This document shows, one piece after another, positions 1-5,371 of a stretch of DNA of 5,750 nucleotides. Position 1 is the first letter of the stretch, and the number at the start of each line of letters is the position of its first letter. The notes under the pieces are model-generated. The model was given only the letters and a program-made list of their open reading frames with translations. It did no database searches and was not told where the DNA came from. Position numbers and translations under genes: made by a program. Where the stretch lies: the NCBI GenBank assembly GCA_002281005.1, contig NCFD01000098.1:1-5750 (forward strand), given 5' to 3'. This DNA is from Acidocella sp. 35-58-6. GTDB taxonomy: Bacteria > Pseudomonadota > Alphaproteobacteria > Acetobacterales > Acetobacteraceae.

Positions 1-550
1 AACCGATGGCTATACTGCAGTGCAGCTCGGCTATGGCAAAGCCAAGCCGAAGAATGTGAGCAAGCCGCAGAAGGGCCATTTCGCGAAAGCAAAGGTTGAG
101 CCGTCAAAGAAGCTCGTAGAGTTCCGGGTTGCCGCTGATGCGGTGCTGGAGCTCGGTGTGCAGATCTCACCGTCGCATTTTACGGTTGGTCAGTTCGTTG
201 ACGTTGCTGGTATCACCAAGGGTAAGGGCTTTCAGGGCGGTATGAAGCGCTGGAACTTCGCCGGTCTTGAGGCCAGCCATGGCGTCTCTGTCAGCCATCG
301 TAGCTTGGGTTCAACCGGTAACCGTCAGGATCCGGGTAAGACCTTCAAGAATAAAAAAATGCCAGGGCATTTGGGCCAGGAGCGTATCACCACGCTCAAT
401 CTGACTGTCGCGGCGATCGATGAAGCCCGTAACCTCGTGATGGTTCACGGCGCTGTCCCGGGTTCAAAGGGCGACTATGTGACCTTACGGGATGCGATCA
501 AGCGCGCCCGTCCGGCAGACGCCGCCTACCCAGCCGGCTTGAAAGGCTGA
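1..550 (+). CDS. rplC: 50S ribosomal protein L3, 5'-truncated
   Basis: L3 binds 23S rRNA early in large-subunit assembly, and a long loop of it reaches toward the peptidyl-transferase centre. The reading frame is open from the window edge (first whole codon at base 2) to TGA at 548-550, giving 182 visible residues. The first residues, [11 protein letters not shown], match the DGY-AVQ-G-G stretch inside the family, so a short N-terminal part lies upstream. Further L3 hallmarks are [21 protein letters not shown], the central loop [20 protein letters not shown], and near the end [15 protein letters not shown] at base 20 opens an apparent shorter ORF but is an internal valine. The codon at 320-322 is Asn where E. 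coli has the methylated Gln150. rplD follows after 5 bases. Family assignment is certain. Confidence 0.97.
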   Translation, partial: TDGYTAVQLGYGKAKPKNVSKPQKGHFAKAKVEPSKKLVEFRVAADAVLELGVQISPSHFTVGQFVDVAGITKGKGFQGGMKRWNFAGLEASHGVSVSHRSLGSTGNRQDPGKTFKNKKMPGHLGQERITTLNLTVAAIDEARNLVMVHGAVPGSKGDYVTLRDAIKRARPADAAYPAGLKG

Positions 551-555
551 TTGAT

Positions 556-1170
556 ATGAAATTCGATATTTACGATTTCGATGCTAAGGCCGCCGGTTCA
601 ACGGAGCTGCCTGAAGACATCTTTGGAATCGCGCCCCGCAAGGACGTGATGGCCCGCGTGGTGCATTGGCAATTATCCAAGCGCCGGTCTGGCAACCATA
701 AAACCAAAGGCATGGGCGAAGTTTCGGGTACCACCCGCAAGCCGTTCAAGCAAAAAGGTACTGGTAACGCCCGTCAGGGTTCCTTGCGCGCCCCTCAATT
801 TCGTACCGGCGGCGTGGTGCATGGTCCGGTTGTGCGTGACCACGGCTATTCATTGAATAAAAAAGTCCGCCGTTTGGGCCTCCTTTCGGCGCTCAGCCAG
901 AAGGCCGCCGATGGTAAGTTGGTCATTCTCGACGCGGTGGCGTCGATGGATAAGACCAAGGATGTTGCCGCCCGCGTGAAAAAATTTGGCTGGTCGTCGG
1001 CGTTGATCGTTGATGCGGCTGTTGACCAGAAGTTCCTGATCGCCAGCCGCAACGTGCATGGCTTGGATATTTTGCCGGTCATCGGCGCAAATGTTTATGA
1101 CATTCTGCAGCACGATATTCTGGTGATCACCAAGGCCGGCATTGATGGCTTGAAGGAGCGCCTGGCATGA
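556..1170 (+). CDS. rplD: 50S ribosomal protein L4
   Basis: L4 (uL4) binds domain I of 23S rRNA, and its extended loop lines the narrowest part of the exit tunnel. At 204 residues it is close to the E. coli length of 201. The tunnel loop is clear: [14 protein letters not shown] around residues 62-75, then [13 protein letters not shown]. The C-terminal globular part contains [19 protein letters not shown] and ends with a [12 protein letters not shown] helix. Residue 71 is Asn where most L4 proteins I recall have Arg (KGTGRAR). The start at 556 has only a weak AAAGG at 542-546 ahead of it and lies 5 bases after the rplC stop, so reinitiation is likely. The stop overlaps the rplW start as ATGA. 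In E. coli L4 also represses the S10 operon through its leader; that leader lies outside this window, so regulation here cannot be judged. Confidence 0.97.
   Translation: MKFDIYDFDAKAAGSTELPEDIFGIAPRKDVMARVVHWQLSKRRSGNHKTKGMGEVSGTTRKPFKQKGTGNARQGSLRAPQFRTGGVVHGPVVRDHGYSLNKKVRRLGLLSALSQKAADGKLVILDAVASMDKTKDVAARVKKFGWSSALIVDAAVDQKFLIASRNVHGLDILPVIGANVYDILQHDILVITKAGIDGLKERLA
1153..1158 (+). promoter_or_regulatory. Shine-Dalgarno for rplW inside rplD
   Basis: AAGGAG lies 8 bases before the ATG at 1167, inside the last codons of rplD. It is the main reason for preferring the overlapping ATGA start of rplW over the internal ATG at 1197, which has only AAGG at 1185-1188 upstream. Confidence 0.7.
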
Positions 1171-1493
1171 GCACCATCGCAACTAAGGCTTCGACTATGT
1201 CGAAGGAACGGATGTACCAGGTTATCCGTGCGCCGTTGATTACTGAAAAAGCTACGTTGCTCTCGGAGAAGAACCAGTTCGTGTTCAAGGTTTCCGATGA
1301 TGCGACCAAGCCGGAAATCAAAATCGCGATTGAGACTTTGTTCAAGGTTAAAGTAACCGCTGTGAACACGCTGATCACTAAAGGCAAAACCAAGCGGTTT
1401 AAGGGCCGCCCTGGCGTTCGCTCCGACGTGAAAAAAGCGTTCGTGACTTTGGCTGAAGGCCAGAGCATCGATTTCACAACCGGTCTGGCGTAA
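1167..1493 (+). CDS. rplW: 50S ribosomal protein L23
   Basis: L23 sits at the tunnel exit and is the docking site for trigger factor and SRP. The core is plain: [14 protein letters not shown], then [30 protein letters not shown], and a C-terminal [11 protein letters not shown]. Glu27 in ITEKAT matches E. coli Glu18, the trigger-factor contact. From the ATG at 1167 the protein is 108 residues, about ten longer at the N-terminus than usual ([10 protein letters not shown]). Starting at the ATG at 1197 would give a standard 98 residues. I chose 1167 because of a strong SD at 1153-1158 and the ATGA overlap with the rplD stop, but the shorter start remains possible. The flexible, charged [11 protein letters not shown] stretch is the rRNA-contacting loop by analogy. 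rplB follows after 15 bases. Confidence 0.95.
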   Translation: MSTIATKASTMSKERMYQVIRAPLITEKATLLSEKNQFVFKVSDDATKPEIKIAIETLFKVKVTAVNTLITKGKTKRFKGRPGVRSDVKKAFVTLAEGQSIDFTTGLA

Positions 1494-1508
1494 GGCGGGA
1501 CTAGATAA

Positions 1509-2342
1509 ATGGCATTAAAACATTTCAATCCAGTGACGGCCAGCCTTCGTGGCACCGTCCTGATCGATCGCAGCGAACTCTGGAAGGGCAAGCCTGTTAA
1601 AGGTTTAACCGAAGGTAAGCATTCGTCTGGCGGCCGTAACAATCATGGCCGCATCACCAGCCGGTTTCGTGGGGGTGGACACAAGCAGGCTTATCGTATC
1701 GTCGACTTCAAGCGTCGCAAGTACGATGTTGCCGCGACGGTTGAACGCCTGGAATATGACCCAAATCGTACCGCGTTCATCGCCCTGATCAAATATGCCG
1801 ATGGTGAGTTGGCTTACATTCTGGCGCCGCAGCGCTTGAAGGTTGGCGATCCGGTGATCTCTGGTGCACGTGTTGATATCAAGCCCGGTAACGCGATGCC
1901 GCTGTCGGCTATTCCGGTTGGTACCATCATTCACAATATCGAGTTGAAGGTTGGCGCCGGCGGTAAAATGGCACGTTCGGCTGGTACGTTCGCGCAGTTG
2001 GTCGGCAAGGATCAGGGTTATGCCCAGATCAAGCTGATGTCCGGCGAGCTTCGTATTGTGCGTTCAGAATGCATGGCGAGCATCGGCGCTGTTTCTAACG
2101 CCGACCATCAGAACGAGCAGATTGGTAAAGCTGGTCGTAGCCGTTGGTTGGGCCGTAAGCCTCATCAGCGCGGTGTTGTCATGAACCCGGTTGACCATCC
2201 GCACGGTGGTGGTGAAGGCCGTACCTCCGGTGGCCGGCATCCGGTTACGCCATGGGGCAAACCGACCAAGGGTTACAAAACGCGTACCAATAAACGTACG
2301 GATGATCTTATCATCCGCCGCGCTAAGAGCGGGAAGGGCTGA
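1509..2342 (+). CDS. rplB: 50S ribosomal protein L2
   Basis: L2 (uL2) is one of the most conserved large-subunit proteins. It is needed for subunit association and lies near the peptidyl-transferase centre. It has 277 residues against 273 in E. coli. The N-terminal RNA-binding part has GRNNHGRIT at 42-50. An OB-like/SH3-like core follows, with [26 protein letters not shown] and APQRLKVGD. The C-terminal hallmark [13 protein letters not shown] spans residues 225-237; His230 corresponds to the invariant E. coli His229. It ends with [16 protein letters not shown] and a basic tail. The ATG at 1509 is preceded only by a weak GGCGGGA at 1494-1500, so coupling to rplW is likely. The gene ends with TGA at 2340-2342, followed at once by an in-frame TAG. 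A perfect hairpin sequence lies at 2299-2317. Confidence 0.98.
   Translation: MALKHFNPVTASLRGTVLIDRSELWKGKPVKGLTEGKHSSGGRNNHGRITSRFRGGGHKQAYRIVDFKRRKYDVAATVERLEYDPNRTAFIALIKYADGELAYILAPQRLKVGDPVISGARVDIKPGNAMPLSAIPVGTIIHNIELKVGAGGKMARSAGTFAQLVGKDQGYAQIKLMSGELRIVRSECMASIGAVSNADHQNEQIGKAGRSRWLGRKPHQRGVVMNPVDHPHGGGEGRTSGGRHPVTPWGKPTKGYKTRTNKRTDDLIIRRAKSGKG
2299..2317 (+). repeat. Perfect 8-bp inverted repeat with 3-base loop in the rplB 3' end
   Basis: CGGATGAT and ATCATCCG flank a CTT loop, so the mRNA could form an 8-bp hairpin 22 bases before the rplB stop. It is coding (part of a TDDLIIR stretch). There is no T-run after it, so it is not an intrinsic terminator. Whether it forms or matters is unknown. 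Confidence 0.5.
2334..2338 (+). promoter_or_regulatory. Shine-Dalgarno for rpsS inside rplB
   Basis: AAGGG, within GGGAAGGG, lies 7 bases before the rpsS ATG at 2346 and inside the last codons of rplB. Ribosomes finishing L2 would pass directly over it. Confidence 0.6.
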
Positions 2343-2345
2343 TAG
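2343..2345 (+). other. Second, in-frame stop codon (TAG) after rplB
   Basis: The rplB stop TGA (2340-2342) is followed directly by TAG and then by the rpsS ATG at 2346. All three triplets are in one frame, so the whole rplB-rpsS spacer is a single backup stop codon. Confidence 0.85.
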
Positions 2346-2624
2346 ATGTCACGTTCTGTATGGAAAGGCCCGTTTGTTGACGGGTATATGCTGGCAAAGG
2401 CCGAGACTTCTCGCGCCTCGGGCCGCAACGAGATCATCAAGATCTGGTCGCGTCGCTCGACCATTCTGCCGCAATTCGTTGGCCTCACGTTTGGCGTTTA
2501 TAACGGCAAGAAGTTTCTGCCGGTGCAGGTAAACGAAAACATGGTTGGCCATAAATTTGGTGAATTCTCGCCGACCCGTACGTTCCCGGGGCACTCGGCC
2601 GACAAGAAAGCGAAGCGGGGCTAA
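2346..2624 (+). CDS. rpsS: 30S ribosomal protein S19
   Basis: S19 (uS19) sits in the head of the small subunit, forms a complex with S13, and contributes to bridges to the 50S subunit near the A-site finger. The product is 92 residues, the same as E. coli. Motifs in order are KGPF at 7-10, WSRRSTI at 34-40, [12 protein letters not shown] at 49-60, MVGHKFGEF at 66-74, and PTRTF at 76-80, ending in the basic ADKKAKRG tail that reaches toward the decoding region. The start lies immediately after the TGA-TAG stops of rplB and in the same frame, with an SD at 2334-2338. The stop and the rplV start form TAATATG with a single base between them. Nothing in the gene is unusual. Confidence 0.98.
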   Translation: MSRSVWKGPFVDGYMLAKAETSRASGRNEIIKIWSRRSTILPQFVGLTFGVYNGKKFLPVQVNENMVGHKFGEFSPTRTFPGHSADKKAKRG

Positions 2625-2625
2625 T

Positions 2626-3084
2626 ATGAGCAAGCCGAATTTCCCGCGCACGTTGGCAGAAAGCGAAGCCCAGGCCATCACGCGCAATATGCGCTGCAGC
2701 CCGCGCAAGCTTAACCTCGTCGCCCAATCCATTCGTAACCAGCCGGCTGGTAAAGCGGTTGCTGACCTTACGTTCAGCAAGCGTCGTATCGCCCAGCAGG
2801 TGAAGAAGACACTTGAGAGCGCGATCGCCAATGCTGAGAACAATCATCAGCTTGATGTTGATAAATTGGTCGTGAAGATTGCCGAAGTAGGCCGTGGTAT
2901 TGTGATGCGCCGCTTTCATGCACGTGGCCGTGGCCGTTCCGCCCAGATCGAGAAATGGTTCAGCCATTTGAAGATCGTGGTGGCTGAACGCGAGCCGGTT
3001 GAGAAGCCGCGTCGCGATACCAAGCCTGGCCATTCAAAGGGCGCCGTGAAGCCCGCAACTCAGACCGCTGTGGAGACCGCATAA
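2626..3084 (+). CDS. rplV: 50S ribosomal protein L22 with extended C-terminus
   Basis: L22 (uL22) contacts all 23S domains, and its long beta-hairpin lines the exit tunnel opposite L4. The globular part has the typical [13 protein letters not shown] at 25-37, [19 protein letters not shown] at 48-66, and [15 protein letters not shown] at 69-83. The tunnel hairpin spans roughly 86-112 with [11 protein letters not shown] at 94-104. The protein is 152 residues against 110 in E. coli. The extra part is mainly a tail of about 31 residues (122-152) rich in Lys, Arg, Pro, Thr and Ala, plus some N-terminal residues. The ATG at 2626 is preferred to an in-frame ATG at 2545, which would lie deep inside rpsS and add non-family sequence. 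SD is weak (GCGGGG at 2615-2620); with one base after the rpsS stop, reinitiation is likely. Confidence 0.97.
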   Translation: MSKPNFPRTLAESEAQAITRNMRCSPRKLNLVAQSIRNQPAGKAVADLTFSKRRIAQQVKKTLESAIANAENNHQLDVDKLVVKIAEVGRGIVMRRFHARGRGRSAQIEKWFSHLKIVVAEREPVEKPRRDTKPGHSKGAVKPATQTAVETA

Positions 3085-3085
3085 T

Positions 3086-3763
3086 ATGGGTCACAAGATT
3101 AATCCGATCGGTATGCGCCTTGGCATTACCCGCACCTGGGACAGCCGTTGGTATGCTGGCAAAGACTACGCCAAGCTGCTGCATGACGATATCAAACTTC
3201 GTGCCCATTTGCGTGCCAAGCTCTCACAGGCTGGCGTTTCCAAGGTGGTTATTGAGCGCCCGGCGAAGAAGCCGCGTGTTACCATCTATGCCGCGCGCCC
3301 TGGTGTGGTGATTGGCAAAAAGGGTCAGGATATCGACACGCTGCGCAAGGAATTGTCGGTGATGGCGAAGGCCGAGGTTTCCTTGAACATCATGGAAATC
3401 CGCAAGCCGGAAATTGATGCAACCTTGGTTGCCGAAAATATTGCCCAGCAGCTTGAACGCCGCGTCGCGTTCCGCCGCGCCATGAAGCGCGCGGTGCAGT
3501 CTGCCATGCGTTTGGGAGCCCAGGGCATTCGTATCAATTGCGGTGGCCGTTTAGGCGGCGCTGAAATTGCTCGTATGGAATGGTACCGTGAAGGCCGCGT
3601 GCCTTTGCACACTCTGCGTGCTGACATCGATTACGGTGTTGCCACGGCAAAAACCACTTATGGCACGTGCGGCGTGAAAGTGTGGATCTTCAAGGGCGAA
3701 ATTCTCGTTCAGGATCCGTTGGCGCAGGATAAGCGCGCTGCCGAACAAGCCCCGCAGCGCTGA
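3086..3763 (+). CDS. rpsC: 30S ribosomal protein S3
   Basis: S3 (uS3) lies at the mRNA entry channel of the 30S head and takes part in unwinding mRNA. The protein is 225 residues (E. coli 233). It begins [22 protein letters not shown], the standard N-terminus. A type II KH domain follows with the GXXG loop GKKG at 77-80. The C-terminal domain has [14 protein letters not shown]; Arg130, Arg131 and Lys134 match the E. coli helicase residues Arg131, Arg132 and Lys135. Then come [29 protein letters not shown] and [11 protein letters not shown]. The C-terminus is short and polar. The start is one base after the rplV stop (TAATATG), with GGAG at 3072-3075 upstream. A 13-base spacer follows before rplP. 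Confidence 0.98.
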   Translation: MGHKINPIGMRLGITRTWDSRWYAGKDYAKLLHDDIKLRAHLRAKLSQAGVSKVVIERPAKKPRVTIYAARPGVVIGKKGQDIDTLRKELSVMAKAEVSLNIMEIRKPEIDATLVAENIAQQLERRVAFRRAMKRAVQSAMRLGAQGIRINCGGRLGGAEIARMEWYREGRVPLHTLRADIDYGVATAKTTYGTCGVKVWIFKGEILVQDPLAQDKRAAEQAPQR

Positions 3764-3766
3764 GGA
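3762..3766 (+). promoter_or_regulatory. Shine-Dalgarno for rplP across the rpsC stop codon
   Basis: GAGGA begins at the second base of the rpsC TGA stop (3761-3763) and ends 10 bases before the ATG at 3777. A ribosome terminating on S3 would therefore cover the rplP ribosome-binding site. Confidence 0.55.
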
Positions 3767-3776
3767 ATAATTAGCT

Positions 3777-4193
3777 ATGATGTCCCCCAAGCGTACGAAG
3801 TTTCGTAAAGCCCACAAGGGCCGTATCCACGGTCTGGCCAAGGGCAACACGCAGCTTAATTTTGGCGCCTTTGGCCTGAAGGCTCTGGAGCCGGAGCGGA
3901 TTACCGCTCGTCAGATCGAATCAGCTCGTCGCGCGATCACCCGTGCCATGAAGCGTGCCGGCCGCGTTTGGATCCGTATTTTCCCGGATCTGCCGGTTTC
4001 CACCAAGCCTGCCGAAGTTCGTATGGGCTCCGGTAAAGGTAGCCCAGAATTCTGGGTGGCCCGCGTGCATCCTGGCCGGATTGTGTTCGAGATTGATGGT
4101 GTTGCTGAGCCGCTGGCTCGTGAAGCTTTGGCATTGGGTGCCGCGAAATTGCCGATCAGGACCAAGTTCGTAACCCGGATTGGAGACGCGTAA
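3777..4193 (+). CDS. rplP: 50S ribosomal protein L16
   Basis: L16 (uL16) joins late in 50S assembly and helps position A-site and P-site tRNA. The 138 residues are near the E. coli length of 136. It begins [19 protein letters not shown], matching the usual [11 protein letters not shown]. Next come [41 protein letters not shown], and [18 protein letters not shown]. Arg82 corresponds to E. coli Arg81, the residue hydroxylated by the YcfD oxygenase there. The end [19 protein letters not shown] is typical. Two ATG codons stand side by side at 3777 and 3780. The first gives the usual alignment to MLSPKR, so I use it, but either could initiate. The stop joins rpmC through TAATATG. Confidence 0.97.
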   Translation: MMSPKRTKFRKAHKGRIHGLAKGNTQLNFGAFGLKALEPERITARQIESARRAITRAMKRAGRVWIRIFPDLPVSTKPAEVRMGSGKGSPEFWVARVHPGRIVFEIDGVAEPLAREALALGAAKLPIRTKFVTRIGDA

Positions 4194-4194
4194 T

Positions 4195-4401
4195 ATGACG
4201 GTTGCAAGCGATATCCGTGCGAAGACGCCGGACGAACTCTCAACGATGCTGCTGGATTTGCGCAAGGAGCAGTTCAACCTGCGTTTCCAGCGCGCCACCG
4301 GCCAGCAGGAAAACACCAGCCGCGTGAAAGCGGTGCGGCGCGATATTGCGCGGGTCAAGACAATTCTGGCTGAGCGCACCCGCGCTGCAGCTAAGGTTTA
4401 A
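4195..4401 (+). CDS. rpmC: 50S ribosomal protein L29
   Basis: L29 (uL29) is a small helical-hairpin protein next to L23 at the tunnel exit, near the docking region for trigger factor and SRP. The product is 68 residues (E. coli 63). It shows the two-helix pattern: [42 protein letters not shown] sequence, with [11 protein letters not shown] at 22-32, and the second helix [15 protein letters not shown] at 47-61. The ATG at 4195 lies one base after the rplP stop (TAATATG) and 9 bases after GGAG at 4182-4185. A TTG at 4180 would add five residues inside rplP and is not preferred. A 9-base spacer with GAGGG separates it from rpsQ. Confidence 0.97.
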   Translation: MTVASDIRAKTPDELSTMLLDLRKEQFNLRFQRATGQQENTSRVKAVRRDIARVKTILAERTRAAAKV

Positions 4402-4410
4402 GAGGGTACC

Positions 4411-4674
4411 ATGCCGAAACGTGTTCTGACCGGACGGGTTGTGAGCGACAAAATGGACAAGACGATCACCGTCTTAGTCGAACGTCGTATCATGCACCCC
4501 TTGTATAAAAAATTCATTCGCCGCTCGAAGAAGTACGCGGCGCATGACGAAGCCAACACTTGCGTTGAAGGTGATCTGGTTCGCATTGAAGAATGCGCCC
4601 CAATTTCCAAGCGCAAGACTTGGATCGTGACTGAGCGCAATGGTGCGGCTCTCTCAGAAGGAGCCAAAGCATGA
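4411..4674 (+). CDS. rpsQ: 30S ribosomal protein S17
   Basis: S17 (uS17) is a primary 16S-binding protein with an OB fold that starts assembly of the 5' domain of the small subunit. It has 87 residues (E. coli 84). The N-terminal half reads [21 protein letters not shown] at 6-26, then [19 protein letters not shown]. The family signature [18 protein letters not shown] lies at 55-71. Its GAGGG ribosome-binding site at 4402-4406 abuts the rpmC stop and is close to the ATG. In E. coli this is the last gene of the S10 operon. Here its TGA overlaps the rplN ATG by four bases, so it cannot be followed by a terminator before the spc-type genes. Confidence 0.98.
   Translation: MPKRVLTGRVVSDKMDKTITVLVERRIMHPLYKKFIRRSKKYAAHDEANTCVEGDLVRIEECAPISKRKTWIVTERNGAALSEGAKA
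4656..4663 (+). promoter_or_regulatory. Shine-Dalgarno for rplN inside rpsQ
   Basis: AGAAGGAG lies 7 bases before the rplN ATG at 4671 and inside the last codons of rpsQ. It is among the strongest sites in the window and confirms the overlapping start. Confidence 0.75.
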
Positions 4675-5039
4675 TTATCGTTGAATCAAATCTCGACGTT
4701 GCTGACAACTCAGGCGCTCGCCGCGTGCAGTGCATCAAGGTCCTTGGCGGCTCCAAGCGTAAAACCGCTTCGGTTGGCGATGTGATCGTGGTGGCCGTGC
4801 AGGATGCGATTCCGCGCGGCAAAGTGAAAAAGGGTGATGTGCATCAGGCTGTTGTCGTGCGCACCGCATTCCCGGTTCGTCGTGCCGATGGCAGCGCCAT
4901 CCGTTTTGACCGTAACGCGGCTGTTTTGCTGAACAAGCAAGGCGAGCCGATCGGTACCCGTATTTTTGGGCCAGTGGTTCGTGAGCTTCGTGCGAAGAAA
5001 TTCATGAAGATCATCAGCCTGGCGCCGGAGGTGCTGTAA
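4671..5039 (+). CDS. rplN: 50S ribosomal protein L14
   Basis: L14 (uL14) lies on the 50S interface, contacts L19 and helix 44 of 16S rRNA in intersubunit bridges, and is the site where the RsfS silencing factor binds. It has 122 residues (E. coli 123). Family blocks are [20 protein letters not shown] at 8-27, [12 protein letters not shown] at 46-57, and AVVVRT at 60-65. After these come [19 protein letters not shown] at 70-88 and [14 protein letters not shown] to the end APEVL. In E. coli this gene opens the spc operon behind its own promoter; here it overlaps rpsQ by four bases (ATGA) with a strong SD. The stop joins rplX through TAATATG. Confidence 0.98.
   Translation: MIIVESNLDVADNSGARRVQCIKVLGGSKRKTASVGDVIVVAVQDAIPRGKVKKGDVHQAVVVRTAFPVRRADGSAIRFDRNAAVLLNKQGEPIGTRIFGPVVRELRAKKFMKIISLAPEVL
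5027..5032 (+). promoter_or_regulatory. Shine-Dalgarno for rplX inside rplN
   Basis: GGAGGT is a near-ideal site 8 bases before the ATG at 5041. It lies inside the conserved PEVL end of L14 (CCG GAG GTG), so the coding sequence itself supplies the site. Confidence 0.7.
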
Positions 5040-5040
5040 T

Positions 5041-5361
5041 ATGGCGGCTCGTATTAAAAAAGGTGACACGGTTGTCGTGATCGCCGGTTCATCTAAGGGC
5101 AGCCGCGGCGAAGTGCTGCGTGTGATCCCGAAGGAAGACCGTGCTGTCGTGCAAGGCGTTGCCATTGCTAAGCGTCACACTAAGGCCAAGGGCGTTGGTC
5201 AGCCGGGCGGTATTGTAGAGCGTGAAGCCGCTGTGCATTTGTCGAACCTGGCTTTGATCGATCCGTCCACCAATAAGGCAACCCGCATCGGGTTCCGGAT
5301 TTTGGACGATGGCCGTAAAATTCGCGTCGCTCGCAAGAGCGGCACCGCGATTGATGGCTGA
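5041..5361 (+). CDS. rplX: 50S ribosomal protein L24
   Basis: L24 (uL24) is one of the proteins that initiate 50S assembly, binding the 5' end of 23S rRNA near the tunnel exit. It has 106 residues (E. coli 104). The N-terminal KOW domain is clear: [21 protein letters not shown] at 5-25, with the usual Gly pattern, followed by [13 protein letters not shown] at 36-48. The segment [20 protein letters not shown] at 56-75 is the family block I-x-x-E-x-x-I-x-x-SNV-like region. The C-terminus reads [20 protein letters not shown]. The start lies one base after the rplN stop, with GGAGGT upstream. TGA at 5359-5361 merges with the rplE ribosome-binding site. Confidence 0.98.
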   Translation: MAARIKKGDTVVVIAGSSKGSRGEVLRVIPKEDRAVVQGVAIAKRHTKAKGVGQPGGIVEREAAVHLSNLALIDPSTNKATRIGFRILDDGRKIRVARKSGTAIDG

Positions 5362-5366
5362 GGAGG
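5361..5366 (+). promoter_or_regulatory. Shine-Dalgarno for rplE across the rplX stop codon
   Basis: AGGAGG begins at the last base of the rplX TGA and lies 5 bases before the ATG at 5372. It sits in a possible short hairpin (GGCU 5356-5359 with GGCC 5365-5368), though that stem is only 4 bp including one G-U pair. Confidence 0.7.
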
Positions 5367-5371
5367 CCGCA

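Noticed and set aside
1494..1508. Promoter or terminator in the longest gap (rplW-rplB)
   Set aside because: Fifteen bases cannot hold either, and no hairpin or -10-like element with partner is seen.
1127..1642. 171-codon open frame on the - strand
   Set aside because: It lies opposite rplW and parts of rplD and rplB, has no recognisable family motifs, and is what codon bias of the sense genes tends to leave open.
2191..2532. 113-codon + strand open frame across the rplB-rpsS junction
   Set aside because: It runs out of frame through the conserved L2 C-terminus and S19 N-terminus, with an Arg-rich translation typical of a shifted frame.
2545..2625. Upstream in-frame start for rplV
   Set aside because: It would add 27 residues translated from inside rpsS with no similarity to L22; ATG at 2626 fits the family and the tight junction.
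2349..3033. Long - strand open frames (2349-2843 and 2485-3033)
   Set aside because: Both are opposite rpsS and rplV, which are certain genes; the translations show no domain or plausible start context.
3794..3807. TACGAA / TTCGTA inverted repeat just after the rplP start
   Set aside because: Short arms with a 2-base loop; the sequence encodes the invariant RTKFRK of L16, which explains it.
3971..3990. Inverted repeat GATCCG / CGGATC in rplP
   Set aside because: Six-base arms with an 8-base loop are expected several times by chance in this length, it is fully coding, and there is no T-run for a terminator.
4180..4194. Upstream TTG start for rpmC
   Set aside because: It lies inside rplP with no better ribosome-binding site; ATG at 4195 follows GGAG and the TAATATG pattern.
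4710..5165. 151-codon open frame on the - strand
   Set aside because: Opposite rplN and rplX; no family resemblance, so a shadow.
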